Assembly: GCA_037042185.1 (NCBI GenBank) | Contig: JAXQJY010000033.1 | Span: 2,480,001-2,544,000, forward strand | Reading direction: 5' to 3' | DNA length: 64,000 nucleotides | Origin: Sordariomycetes sp. S80-01Y | Taxonomy: Eukaryota; Ascomycota; Sordariomycetes | Shown here: in pieces, positions 10,295-21,259 of the stretch | Layout: every line of letters starts with the position of its first letter | How positions within the stretch are numbered: the first letter of the stretch is position 1 | The notes under the pieces: model-generated | The model's input: only the letters and a program-made list of their open reading frames with translations | Told to the model about the DNA's origin: nothing | The model's database searches: none | Program-made: the position numbers and the translations under genes

Positions 10295-12030
10295 TTACTT
10301 TCTGTAAAATACCTGCAGACGATGTGTCAGAAAAATATTTTTGCAAAATCGAGATACCGGCCGAACAGCAGGCGGAGGAGAGAACATACCTTCTTGAACT
10401 GAAAGTGAAGTTGCAGGATCCCCTGTGAGTGTGGAAGATTAGCAAGACAAGGACCAGGATGTTATGCAGTACCGAAGATGCAGCTGGACCGACGTCAGAA
10501 GTGTGGCTGACTGCGCATCGAATGTCGAGCACTGCATGTCTGTCATGCAAGGCTACTGCCACAAGCGTGCGGCTGTTGGGGTGCTCGTATCGGGGGGCAA
10601 AAACAACGAAGACAGGAGTGGCATACCTTGTCGAAAGAGCATTTGAAGCCTCGGTCGCGCTTAGCGCTGTAGTCCCACTCCCTGTCGACGATCCGGAAAG
10701 CAATATCCTCGTAAGGGGGTCCGGCAGTGAAGCGGATGAGACAAGTGTCCTCCTCCCCGGCGGCCGCGAAGCTCTCTCCCCGTTTCCGTCCATGTTCACG
10801 TATGATCTTAAAGTTTGGCGTCTTGGTCTTGTCGATAAGCTCAGGGTAGAAGATGTTGAACTTGTAACCTTGGACGACCTTTGGTGGCGGGTTGTCTGCG
10901 TCGTAGTGTGTCTGGTTGTACTTGTTCCACTCGTAGCCCATTTGAACACGGTTGAAATACCTGGGCTTTCGTGGCCGGTGCTTGTCAGCCCACTGCGGCT
11001 TCGCTGCACTCGGTACAGCCTCTTCCGCAGTGAAGACCTCCTCGTCCTCCTCGACACCACGTGCTACCTCCCGGTCGTACATGGCATTGGTGGTCTGGGA
11101 AAAGTCGCCCTCCGTCTCCGAGAATCGTTGCGTTCCTGGAGGGGCTTGTGCTCGCGTGGGAGCTGGCATCGCAGCCCGCGGTGAGGCCGTCTCACGCCGA
11201 GCGGCAGTCCCGGCATCGTCGTTGTTCGCAACAGCTGGGGTAGTTCTCGGCTTCTTCGCGGCGGCCACATGACCCCGTGCGTTCAGTCGCGCCTCGCGCG
11301 CCTCTGTGATGGCTTCGTACATCTTGTTTAGATCATGCCGCGCCTTCCAAACTGCTATGCTCCGCAGAAGCTGCTCCCAGTAGTCTGTGTCGATATCGTC
11401 ATTGCTCTGCAGCTTGGCCTTGATCTGTGTCTCCAGCCCCTCCAGCTGTTCGTACGTTTTGGGAGCTAGAATACGATCGATGTCGTCCGAGACACTACTC
11501 AAAACTCTCTCCTCGTTTTTCGCGGGATCTAGCTTCGTCTTCTGGGTCGCGCAAAGTGATTGCAAAGCCTTCCAGTAGGCTCGATTACGAGCGTTTGACT
11601 CCAAGACATGGTACGAAGCAATGTCGCCTTCAAGTTCGTTCAATTCCTCCACTCCGAGTCCCTGTACAATCTTTGCCGGCGAGGGTACCTCGATATCGAG
11701 ATCGCCCTCTTCGTCATCGAACACGTCGCGCTCTGCATCGATATATCGAAGGGTGAACGCCAGGTAGTCGATTGGCTTCGCACGTCCATCTCGGACTCGT
11801 ATGTCGGCCTTCTTCTTTGACTGTCGGAGCACGAAGTCGTCTTCATCTGCGTTAAACTGCTTGTTGAACTCGTCTTCCGTCATGAATTTCGAGGAACTGC
11901 TCTGTGTTGGCTTCGAGTCTGATCGAGAGGCTTTGCTAATTCGCGTACTTGGGTCATGTCTAGGGCCAGTCACATCGCGTTTGGACGGCGATCTGCGTCC
12001 CTCAATCATTGCTCGGCGGCTCGGATCCAT
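10295..12030 (-). CDS. CACTIN: Cactin, spliceosome-associated protein
   Basis: A 484-aa product is predicted from exons 12030-10627, 10422-10390 and 10312-10295. Cactin is a conserved nuclear protein tied to pre-mRNA splicing. The middle cactin region begins near residue 50 (TEDEFNKQFNADEDDFVLRQ, then IRVRDGRAKPIDYLA). The C-terminal cactin domain covers about 375-484, with RPRKPRYFNRV, the block GYEWNKYNQTHYDADNPPPK, QGYKFNIFYPELIDK and AGPPYEDIAFRIVDREWDYS. After FDK the chain continues through an 11-codon exon (GILQLHFQFKK) and an 18-nt last exon (VFYRK, stop), which restores the conserved basic end. Introns are 10423-10626 (GTATGC...CACAG) and 10313-10389 (GTATGT...TGCAG). The N terminus is shorter than in animal cactins and lacks a long RS/RK tract. 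A TCACGTGA box lies 122-129 bp upstream of the ATG. Confidence 0.93.
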
Positions 12031-12562
12031 TTTTCGGATCTATAACGGGGAACTGCGACGTGGGAATCAATCCAAGACGAAGGCGGGCGGTTGGAGCTAT
12101 CGCAAGCTCTTCGCTCCGGGTCTGGCGCGAGCTTCGAAGTTGCTTTGGTAGTCACGTGAAAGAATGAGACCACCTACCCTACGCTCTGCGTGTCTACCTA
12201 CTGGCGTGATTCAATAGTTAGGCCATAATTGTGATGGAGACCCATCAACTTACGAACTGGAATTAGAGAAATACTACTTGACCTTGGGCCGTCTCACGCT
12301 ATCCCTTAAAGTTGGCGTGTTGTGCTGTGAGTCTCCTTAGAGCATGGAACAAGCAACAAAACAGACGTCTCAATCAAAATCATTTGGAGTACATTGCTTC
12401 AACCCGATTAACCCTAAACAGCTTCAAACATCTAAGAAGACTATCTTTCCCAGAAGATCCGATGTGAGTTCTGCGGTAAATGTTCCGCCATCCTGTACCA
12501 CGAAATTCTATGAACACGGTTGCCTATGAACACGCAACGCCATGCGTCTAGTATAATGAAAT
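12031..12562. other. Cactin promoter and 3' flank of the kinase-like gene
   Basis: Short intergenic region with a TCACGTGA palindrome at 12152-12159. It contains no convincing frame. Confidence 0.5.
12152..12159. promoter_or_regulatory. TCACGTGA E-box upstream of cactin
   Basis: Perfect palindrome 122-129 bp upstream of the cactin ATG. TCACGTG is the core bound by Cbf1-type bHLH factors in ascomycetes. The role here is inferred. Confidence 0.35.
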
Positions 12563-14641
12563 TCAAATATATATGCTGCCCAAAATGCTCTTGTATTCGT
12601 CGTAATCGTCAAGCCTCGCGTCAACTGCAAGAGAATTAGGATCGGTTGGTGAAGGATTCATCAGAGAGCGTACCTGACAGTCTGGATCCCGCAAGACGCG
12701 GTACGACGTCCTGCGCCGTATTTGTTCTTGCTTAGCTCGTTGCTGGATTCTAGAGCAAACCAAAGCTCTGTGGCTTGGAACTGTGGTCGCTCACACGGGG
12801 CCTTGTGTCTGGCCGCGACCCAGCTCTCGAACCACTTCCGCCATGGTGATTCGCCTGGCAGGGTTCGGAGTCAGCATGTCGATTACAATCCTTTCCATGC
12901 GATCACGGCTATTTAGCCTCTCCCTGGCGTCAAAGATTTCGGCCAACCAATCTCTCATCTGGCTGATAGCGGACTGCCCGTTGCCATATTGCCTATGTGG
13001 CAAACTCGGGTTGTTGATACCCGCGATCTGCCAGTAAAGAGGTTTGGGGTGTCTCCTCCTCGCGCGGCTGTCAGGGAAAGGAATCTTGCGCATAACGTAG
13101 AGCATCGTGACACCCAATGCCCAGACATCAGACGCTGGGCCGCGCACCTTTGCCCCGATGAATTCGGGTGGGACGTAGTACGGCGTGCCACCCCCAGATG
13201 GGGCTTTGTCGGCCTTTGTTGACAGACCAAAGTCGCAGAGGACGGCACCGCGATCGGGTGAGTACAGGATGTTGGCAGGCTTGATGTCGTTGTGGATGAG
13301 TTCGCGGCCGTGGAGGTAGCTCAGGGCTTCACTAATGTCGTGGAGGATTCGGACTGAGTCGTGCTTCGAGCCCTGGAACTCTTCGCTCGTTGTGTTCCTC
13401 CATCGCGGCGCTGCTGTGAGATCCTGCGCATCGACGTGCTCCATGTATAGTGACAGGAAGCGGGCGTCGCCTCCGTAGTATTTGACGATTGATCCGTGGC
13501 GCAGGTCCTCTTGGCTTTGACACTCGCGCATCCACATGTCAGCCTGGCGGATAACATTTCGTTCGTGCACATGAGGTTTTTCCCCAGGATTAGGTATACG
13601 GGTCTTCAGAACCTTGACAGTGACGATGTCATCCGGGACATCAGAGTGGGTGGCTGTGTAGACGGCAGATAGAGCAGTGTTCGCTATCGGATCTTGCTTC
13701 GTGAGCTGATACTCGTCGAGCTCACAGACGCCCGTAACTGCTACGGTCTCACCCTCTACAGAGTCGAGGAGGGCGTGACCTGTGGCCGGGGCGAGTGCTC
13801 TGGTTTCCCGGGCGTTGGGCACTGGGAAGACGAGCGAGTCAGAATCGTCCCCACCCGGACGAAGGAACATGATGGCACCATCATCCAAGCCAGGCGTGTT
13901 GTCGGAAGCGCGGCGCTTAACTCGCTTCTCATCATCCTCATCGTCTCGGGAACGCTTCATGCTCGTGTTGGTCTGATCAGAGCCGGATACAGACGTTTCG
14001 TGCTCGACCTGAGCTTGGAAAGGTTGGTAGATGGTTACCGGGCGCTTCTCAAGAATTCGAAAGTCCAACACAGCAATTTGATGGACCTTGATACGCCATG
14101 TCCCGGGTCGCAAAGATCTTGCGATTCCTGGCACCATAGTTCGATTTTCCTCTGCTGACGGACTGGGCGACTGCGACGGTGATACTCTGGTCAAGGAAAT
14201 GGGTACGTCTGATTTATTCCAGAAGACAATCTTGTCGCTGGCGGGATCGTAGTACAGCTCGCACCATAAAGGCGGCCGGGCCGACTCCTCTGGCGTCTCC
14301 GGTATCCTGACGGAGAACTTGATGTCCTTGGAGGTTTGGGTGACAGCTAATACCTTGTAGCCAGGCTGATCGGTCGAGGCCACTTCTGCGCGCAGAGCGA
14401 CCCATTGGCAATTGTCTTCAGCACCAGGACTCACAGCGCGGTTGTTGTGAAGCGTTGTGAGGGGACGAACTAGTAGCCGAATGTTTTGTCGGTGATGGTG
14501 TTCTTCGAGCTGTAACAAGTCCAAAGGGATGGTTTCGTCATGCACTGGCAGCTCTGTCCTCACGCTCTGGAAGTATTCCTCCCGCTCTGCTTCGGTCATA
14601 GGTTCCGTCCTCTCCTCTGACCCTATGTAAGGCTCAACCAT
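12563..14641 (-). CDS. Divergent protein kinase-like protein with FHA-like N terminus
   Basis: The kinase-like domain spans about residues 320-610. Visible motifs are VTVKVLK (beta-3 Lys), HNDIKPANIL (catalytic loop, HND instead of HRD), CDFGLS (DFG), YYVPPEF (APE-like) and SDVWALGVTMLYV (helix F). The glycine-rich loop is degenerate (IANTALSAVY). About residues 60-230 form a beta-rich region with CELYYDPASDKIVFWNKSD, which resembles an FHA fold; this is inference. Asp, DFG and Lys remain, so activity is possible. The start is the ATG at 14641 (MVEPYIGSEE), since a stop lies just upstream in frame. Exon 1 (14641-12795) runs to a TGA at 12791 if unspliced. A 45-nt intron (12794-12750, GTGAGC...TCTAG) would instead add a basic helical tail (IQQRAKQEQIRRR) ending at 12563, giving 677 aa. 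A further GTACGC...TTGCAG intron in that tail is possible. The C-terminal model is less certain than the core. Confidence 0.75.
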
Positions 14642-16531
14642 GTTAGGCAAAGGCGAAGACGACGACACTGCCTAGAAAGACATGCGTCGCCGCTTGTGAC
14701 CCAATGTGAGGTGTATGATAGTGCTGTGAATGCTGTAGATTGAATGAGATGGGCTTATAGGAAAGGATGTTCCGGGGCTACCAACTCTGAGAGCACTTAG
14801 TCTCGAGGGCAACGTAGGCAGTGCAAGGAGAGCCAGCTCAGCGGCGATGCCTCGATCCTGTTCCAAGGTGCTGCGGACGAGAAGTAATGAGATCTAGAAG
14901 AACAGATGGTACGGCCGACAATGATAGGCTTGGGATGAATAGTACGGAGCAGCGTAAGCAAAGGGCAGCAATTCAGGCAGAACCCGCCATAAAAGGTAGT
15001 GGGTATAGGGCAGAACAGCGCTGTAGGACTACACGAGGCAAGGAGCCTGAGGATGTCAGGAGGACGTCGAGGACGGCGGACGTCGCGAAGCTGGAGGCAG
15101 ATGATGGTCGTCTCAGCCTCTCCGTAGAGTCATCACAAATCCGCCCCGTCATGAGGAGAAGAGAGAAGGCAGCGCAGGCATCCAATGAAGGCTGCAGCGA
15201 GAGTGGGAACGCTGGCTGTAGGGCCTGTCAGTACGGTACTGTCCTCGTGCGTGTTTCAGCAGCGTCAGCAGAAGTACCATCCCATCAGCTGCACTGGACG
15301 GCTGAGTCGCTGCAAGCTGTCCTCGACTTCTCTATTCCGAGTCCTTGTGCTGCGCTACAGAGCGCAGCCCAGGTCGTGTCTGGCAGCTGCTGCGCAGTGC
15401 GAAACAAGCAGAAGACCAGGGAATCTTGTCAAAAGGGACGGCCCGCTGCTGGACCTGGCGTCCCGTGAGATGCGAAATTTGGAAGTAGGCCAGTGCGCCT
15501 GATGTTTCTCGAGTGTATCTAAGCCACAAGCACAAGCCATTAGGCACAGCCACCAGTCAATGTCAGGCGCAGTGCAACGACGTTGCCGAAACGGAAGGGG
15601 AACGGGGCCAAACGGTGGGGGAACGGCGGGTAGCTGGCCTCCGTCATTGTGCGAGCCTGACGCAGGACACTTTGTTCCCGCGCCGTTGTTGTGCTTGGTC
15701 GCTCAAGGGGCATGCGAAGACCCAGGAACTCGAGCGACTTATCTCGTCTCTCTCTCTTATTGATTATCTCGAGAGTTGATCGAACTTGGCTGTCCAAAGA
15801 CGCATAGGAGAGCGCACATGGCCGTCTAAAGCGAATGATCACTGTCACGTGGTACGTCGCTAACAATTTTCTCACGCCAGCACGTGAGGTCACTTGAGAT
15901 CCAAGGCTGCTTTTGCCCGACCGCAGCGCAGCCTCCGAGGCGACCACAGTCGGAGACCGCTTGTCCAGACTGTGCATCAGCTTGACAGGGATGCGCCTCC
16001 TGAGGCTGAACGGCGGCTATGATTGGAGTCTTTCTGACGGCAGAAGTTGAAGACCCGCTTGAAGACGGCCGTGATTCGCGGAGTCGGGGTAAGCGTGCAG
16101 ATGGCGCTGCAGCTACGTGAGACAGCGACCCGCTTCAAGCAGCCCTACGCCAATCAACGTCCAAACTCCGCCGGGTCTGGAATCACAACTGACGCTTGGT
16201 TTTCGCCCTTGCGAGCTTGGTTATCCGGCCTCCCCCCAACTACCATCACCGCCGTCCTCTGCCTCTCTGTTTTCGTCCAAGAGCCCGCGAGACCCATCAC
16301 GACCGTGCCAGAACCGCCCACGAACCCCCCGGATACTCCTCACGCATCCCGCCGAACGAGTCTCTGACCAGCACACGACATCATGTACATCGTCACTCCT
16401 GCTACGATCTAACCGGTCTCCTCGTTCTGAGACTGGCGCCTCTACGGCCTCTGGCACCGCTGCCACCGCTGCCCCTACCGGTCTTCTCGCTCTCTCTCGA
16501 CTGAACCTCTATCCCCCCCGCTCGACCGACA
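14642..16531. other. Intergenic region between divergent genes
   Basis: Shared upstream region of the kinase-like gene (minus) and the orphan at 16532 (plus). It has E-box-like CACGTG cores at 15845-15852 and 15881-15888. The 215-codon plus frame at 14821-15468 starts with GTG, is Arg/Ala/Ser-rich and resembles no family I know. The pyrimidine-rich stretch just before 16532 looks like a leader. Confidence 0.5.
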
Positions 16532-17704
16532 ATGGACGAACCAGGCTGGACTTGGCCAGCCTGGAAATTCGGCTTGAAGAGGGATGACCTCTTCACCTCT
16601 CTCCATGAACAGTACAACACCTTTACCTTCTCCTTGCAAGACCCCGAAGCCTTCCACGCCGATGTTTGCGAGATCTCCAACGATGCCGACTCGACCGAAG
16701 ACTTCCATCGCTTGATGGCCGACCGCCGGCAACAGCGTCTTCGTGAGCTGCACCAGTCTCTGGAATCGCTCGCTGTCGAGATCATCGCCAACCCCAATCT
16801 GATGGAATCAGAGCATTGGAACTACGCCATTCAGCTCTTTCGGACCAAGTCGTTCGATTCTCTCGTACGATACTTTGCTAGCTATCTGCCCGATGGTTAC
16901 ATGAGTCGCGATGAGCCTCGCTCTGCGGGCTCATCCTTTTCCGAGGCTTCGAGTGTACACTCGGCGAGCACCAAGGCCAGCAGCGTCGACGATGTCTCTG
17001 CCCAGTACACTACCTTCCTCGATGGTCCCGCCATGACCGAAGAACCATTCCAACTCGATGACGAATGCTGTGATCCTGGCGTGAACGCCCCCCTCTCGCC
17101 CCCCGAAACCGACGCGGATGCATCTGAGTGCTCCGCACCCTCACCTATCGACGACCTGGAGTCGCGTTCAACGAACCCTCCTTCGCGATCGATGTCTTTC
17201 TCCGGCTCTGAGTCTGATGCCTTTGGCACCGGCTTTCGCCGAACAATCATCCACGATGACGACGATGCTTCTCAATCTGGTAGCATCGACACCGCTGCAA
17301 CGACTGTGTCGGATTGCGCGGAGAGTCACTCGTCTCTAGAATCCGTGGATGGTAAGGAGCAAGACTTACTTTTTGTGGATGAAGATGATGACGATCTTCT
17401 TACCGCACAGTTCCCCGAAGACTCATTCGATGCCTTCGATACAATGAATGACGATATCGCCGACATGACGGAGTCCGACACGCCCACCCCTCGACAGGAA
17501 GGCATGTCTAACTCATACGTCGACTACAAGTCTATCCTCTGCCGACGGCTCCCAACCAGCCACCGACGTTCGCCTTCGCCAAGAGCGCAAAGAGCGTCGG
17601 GGTCGCCCCCGCACGAAGTACGGAGGAGCCCTGATGAGGCACACAGCAAGATCCAGAAACCGACACCCGAAGCGTCAAGGAAAAGACCAAAGGGAAGGAT
17701 ATGA
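16532..17704 (+). CDS. Conserved-looking fungal protein of unknown function
   Basis: This intronless 390-aa frame starts MDEPGWTWPAWKFGLKRDDL. The first 130 residues look folded and helical: aromatic-rich start, then DFHRLMADRRQQRLRELHQS, then HWNYAIQLFRTKSFDSLVRY. The remaining 260 residues are Ser/Asp/Glu-rich and probably disordered, ending in a basic Arg/Pro/Lys tail (RRSPSPRAQR near 345, SRKRPKGRI at the end). That tail could act as a nuclear localisation signal (inference). No signal peptide, membrane segment or catalytic motif is seen. The start is well supported by a pyrimidine-rich leader and the immediately coding-like N terminus. I do not recognise a named family. Confidence 0.75.
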   Translation: MDEPGWTWPAWKFGLKRDDLFTSLHEQYNTFTFSLQDPEAFHADVCEISNDADSTEDFHRLMADRRQQRLRELHQSLESLAVEIIANPNLMESEHWNYAIQLFRTKSFDSLVRYFASYLPDGYMSRDEPRSAGSSFSEASSVHSASTKASSVDDVSAQYTTFLDGPAMTEEPFQLDDECCDPGVNAPLSPPETDADASECSAPSPIDDLESRSTNPPSRSMSFSGSESDAFGTGFRRTIIHDDDDASQSGSIDTAATTVSDCAESHSSLESVDGKEQDLLFVDEDDDDLLTAQFPEDSFDAFDTMNDDIADMTESDTPTPRQEGMSNSYVDYKSILCRRLPTSHRRSPSPRAQRASGSPPHEVRRSPDEAHSKIQKPTPEASRKRPKGRI

Positions 17705-18271
17705 AGGAACTGGACTGCAAATGCTGTAGATATGTACTACTGTACTATAACTCTTACGACTAATGATACCCAAAACACACGATAACCTCACGTTCTCTAA
17801 CCGTGGTCATGTTGTTCGTTAAAGCTCCGCTTGCTGTCAAGTGCTTCGTGCTTACGGACTGCTGTATTCATAGTTTGTGAACTATCTTGTTCAGAGGTGA
17901 GTACTGTTTTACTCGTGCGATCTGGGCGGTAGCGAGTATCCTGTCGCCATGGTCATGTGAGTGTCTCATGCCACGTTCTGTGACCGACTATCGGCGATGA
18001 AATCACGAGTGATAAGGGCATCGACGATTCTCACATTGGTATTGCTAATCTAGGATATGATCTCATTTTGTTTCAGTCCGCTTGATAATCTCTAAGCCCG
18101 TGGTACGCCTCACGGCTGACCAAGGTTGCTGATGGATTTGGTTCCATGAGGTTCCATCTCACCGCACCCGAGGAAGGTATATCTCGGTCGACTTTGAGCG
18201 GTAGCGAATGGCCTTAGGTAGGCGTGTACGAACTAAGCAACTGAAGTGTACCTAGATTTTACGCGTTCTAT
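17705..18271. other. Convergent intergenic region (two 3' flanks)
   Basis: Region between the stop of the orphan (plus) and the stop of the S9 peptidase (minus). It is relatively AT-rich and contains no frame or repeat of note. Confidence 0.5.
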
Positions 18272-20281
18272 CTAGATCAGATTTGCCCTCCACCACTTCT
18301 CCTCTTCGTCCAGCCAAATCCTGGCGCTGGGCGGCTTCGCAAGCACATGCCCATCCCCGTCAACCTTAACCAACCTCACCTCCCTCCTTCTCCGCTGCAG
18401 CGCCTCCTCCATATCCGTTGCCTGGTTCATCGGTACGACTGTATCCTCCTTCCCGTGGAGGATCAACAGCGGCGTGTGCACCTTTTCGACGTGGTACAAG
18501 GCGCTGCGCTCTCTGTACACCTTGAGTTTCTCCTCCTTTGAGGCTCTAGGATCAGACATGACTAGGGCGTCGGTGTAGTGGTACTCTAGCTTGTGCGTTC
18601 CGTCGTTGAACGATTCGAGGTCGCAGATGCCGGAGACGTCAACTGCTGCGGCAAAGGTAGAGGGATGGCGGGTGATGCACTGGAGCGTGTTGTAGCCTCC
18701 GGCACTGAGACCGGTACACCCTACCGCTCCTTTACGAACGCGCCCGGATAGGACGAGATAATTGGCCACCTCGGCGGCGTCATCCGCGTCGAGAATACCC
18801 CAGTTTCCCCAGAGAGCCTGGCGGTATGCTCGCCCCAAGCCCGTGGAGCCGTGGTAGTTGAGGTTGACAACGGCGTAGCCGCGCGAAGTGAAGTACTGCG
18901 TTCGAAGACTGAGTCCCGGACCAAAGTGACCCGTTGGTCCGCCGTGGGTGACAAGGATGAGGGGCGGCAGAGCGTTGGCTTCAGACGTGAAGTCTGGGTT
19001 GCGCGGCATCCAGAGAAATCCGCTGATACTGCGCTTAGGCCCGTGTTTTGCTGGGACGCTCAGGAGCTCGGGCTTGGAGATCCATTTGCTTGGGATGTCG
19101 TGCTCCGTGGACCGGCGAACGATGGTGTTCGTGGATGAATCGACGGTGCTGATGGTGCGAATTGTCGAGGTGCTTTGGCTGCCAGAGGCAATGACGACGA
19201 CCGAGTTATCATCCAAGCGGCAGATGTGATCATACTGAATCTGGCTGATTTCTTCCTCGGAGGCAATGTCCTTCCATGAACCATCGTCGAGCGCAATGGC
19301 GATCAACCGGTTCGCCCCATCGAAGCAGGCGCTCGCAACAAGTGTATTGGCTGACAGCGGAGCGTAGGTACGGCTCCCGGGGAACCATCCGAGCTCGCCA
19401 AACTCGGCCTTCTCGAGCCCGTCGAGCGTGACTTGCTGGGCATCCTTGTCACCCGGTCGAAGGCGGAAGAGCTGACGGTAGGCGCCGACTTCCCTGCCAA
19501 AGAAGAGTGTTCCGTCCGGACTCCAGCGCGGCTCGACGACGCCGTCGATGAGGCCGCCTGCAATGAGCGTGGCGTTGCTGATGTGACCGCCGTCGAACTC
19601 TGCCCAGTATAGTCTCGCTCCGTACCACGGCATGTCAGGGTTATCCCACTCCAGCCAAGCGATCTTGGTCCCGTCATGACTGAACTCAGGCACGTAGACA
19701 AAGTCGGGCCCTTCAACAACACGCCTGACCTCCCTGGACTGGGTGTGAATAGCAACGACGCGGTTCTTCGTCCCAGCGGCCGTGTCAACGGTATGATCCT
19801 CCTCAGTGGCCAGGACCCAGTCATTCCCATCATTAGCACTGAAATCAGAGTATCGCAGCACGGAGCTCCCCGTGAGATGCTCCACCTCACCAGTATCCGG
19901 GGTGAGGATCTTGACGGTGTTGTCTTCGGCGTTTGAGAAGATAACTCGTCCGTCAGACAGGGCCTCCAATGCTGCGCCGCCGTAGTTGTATACTGTGTTC
20001 CCAGCAGCGTACCTCCCAGGGAGTATTTCTTTGACCGATGACTCGGTGGCTTCAACAATGGTCATGGAGCCATCGTGGCGGCTTTCAGTGAAGAAGACGC
20101 GGCCCGTTGGGCGCTGTGAGATTGTCAGCACTGGGACGTGGCAGGCTTCAAGTCGTTTGACCCTGAGAGAGATACGCACAGAAACACGCGGCGAATTGAA
20201 TTTTCGCGACTTTGCAGTGACGAGGTCTTGGGATATGGGTGACTGCCAATCTCCGTGGCGAGCGACTGTCTTGCGAGCCAT
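18272..20281 (-). CDS. S9 (prolyl oligopeptidase) family serine peptidase
   Basis: Alpha/beta-hydrolase peptidase with an N-terminal beta-propeller, as in dipeptidyl/acylaminoacyl peptidases. With exons 20281-20180 and 20113-18272 it has 647 aa. The 66-nt intron 20114-20179 (GTGCGT, branch CTGAC, end CACAG) is in frame and has no stop, so an unspliced reading is also open; removing it joins SPRVS to RPTGRVFFTES, which reads naturally. The propeller (about 40-370) shows repeated blades such as YVPEFSHDGTKIAWLEWDNP and PRWSPDGTLFFGRE. The hydrolase domain has the oxyanion segment VTHGGPTG, nucleophile motif GLSAGG (Ser about 504), Asp in HGKEDTVVP (about 591) and His in GDGHV (about 623), a complete triad. 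No signal peptide is seen, so it is probably cytosolic. It cleaves small peptides or acyl-peptides by family; the exact substrate is unknown. Confidence 0.9.
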   Translation of the reverse strand: MARKTVARHGDWQSPISQDLVTAKSRKFNSPRVSVRISLRVKRLEACHVPVLTISQRPTGRVFFTESRHDGSMTIVEATESSVKEILPGRYAAGNTVYNYGGAALEALSDGRVIFSNAEDNTVKILTPDTGEVEHLTGSSVLRYSDFSANDGNDWVLATEEDHTVDTAAGTKNRVVAIHTQSREVRRVVEGPDFVYVPEFSHDGTKIAWLEWDNPDMPWYGARLYWAEFDGGHISNATLIAGGLIDGVVEPRWSPDGTLFFGREVGAYRQLFRLRPGDKDAQQVTLDGLEKAEFGELGWFPGSRTYAPLSANTLVASACFDGANRLIAIALDDGSWKDIASEEEISQIQYDHICRLDDNSVVVIASGSQSTSTIRTISTVDSSTNTIVRRSTEHDIPSKWISKPELLSVPAKHGPKRSISGFLWMPRNPDFTSEANALPPLILVTHGGPTGHFGPGLSLRTQYFTSRGYAVVNLNYHGSTGLGRAYRQALWGNWGILDADDAAEVANYLVLSGRVRKGAVGCTGLSAGGYNTLQCITRHPSTFAAAVDVSGICDLESFNDGTHKLEYHYTDALVMSDPRASKEEKLKVYRERSALYHVEKVHTPLLILHGKEDTVVPMNQATDMEEALQRRRREVRLVKVDGDGHVLAKPPSARIWLDEEEKWWRANLI

Positions 20282-21259
20282 TCCCGTTCCAAGTCGGGCG
20301 GGGGTCGGGAAGGCCGAGATTGGCGACCTGAGTGAGATGAGACGAAGTGATGAATCGAAGCCCAGGCGAGTGTTTGGACTATCGTGTCAACGAGTCAATG
20401 GTGATTTCCAAACACTTCCGTCAAGTTTGCTCAAGTGAAATGGTTGGTCCTCACCTTCGTCCCCCCGCTCTCAGCGAGGCGCGTATGCAGACTCACGTCA
20501 GACACTTGGATGGGAGGTCGCAACGAATCCATCTCGAGATAGCATTCGGCACGCACTCGTGGTCAAGGCTGATTTTGTACCTCATAATGCACCTTGATGG
20601 CTTTTTCGTGACCTTTATGTAAGTGACTTGGCATGTCGCAGGTAGAAAGAGGCTGCAAGGCGATAGAAGTCGTGTAAGTCGGCTACGCACAGCTGCAGGA
20701 CGTCCCGAGATGTGAGACTCCAACCACCTTTGCCAGCCGACAAAAGTGGACTTCTGCGAAACGAGAGCGCATGATGAGAATGAAAACCCGAGCTGGCTTT
20801 AATATTTGCCTCTGACGACGATCTTGAGTCTCTTCGGGATGGGAGGCACCCTTGGCCGCAAAGAGCGTCTGTCCGGTCGACGTCGCTGGACGCTTGAGCA
20901 GATGCGCTCCTCGAGTTACACTTGGGATCTAGGTCCATTTCCATTTGTTTCTCAGCACTGGAACGAGGCTGATAGAAGCACCTCGCTTATCTACCTGCCT
21001 GGTGCTACTAAGTAACAGCAGCACCTCACCTTTGACCACTCTCCACGTGACCGGGACCAGGCCGGCTTAGCCCTGCCGGATTTAGTGACTTTGGGCCTGA
21101 GGACCGGACGTGGACCCCGGAGGCTCCACCGGGGTTCCGGGGCTCTTCAAGCTTTTCTCGGCTCCCTTCCGGATTTTCATGTCTTCATTCTCCCTGTCTT
21201 TCGCTTCACACGACGTAGAAGTTGAACTACGTGAACGGTTTCACAGACCCGTACGCAAG
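20282..21259. other. Divergent promoter region, S9 peptidase / amine oxidase
   Basis: About 1 kb between the two start codons. It contains a GC-rich inverted repeat at 21114-21135. In-frame codons continue upstream of the chosen amine oxidase ATG as far as 21110. Confidence 0.5.
21114..21135. promoter_or_regulatory. Perfect inverted repeat with CGG-N8-CCG core
   Basis: ACCCCGG at 21114-21120 and its complement CCGGGGT at 21129-21135 are separated by 8 nt. CGG triplets in inverted orientation are the usual target form of Zn2Cys6 regulators. It lies 125-146 bp upstream of the amine oxidase ATG at 21260. Binding is inferred. Confidence 0.3.

Noticed and set aside
14821-15468. 215-codon plus-strand frame
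   Set aside because: It starts with GTG, is Arg/Ala/Ser-rich with no domain, and lies in the shared upstream region of two genes.
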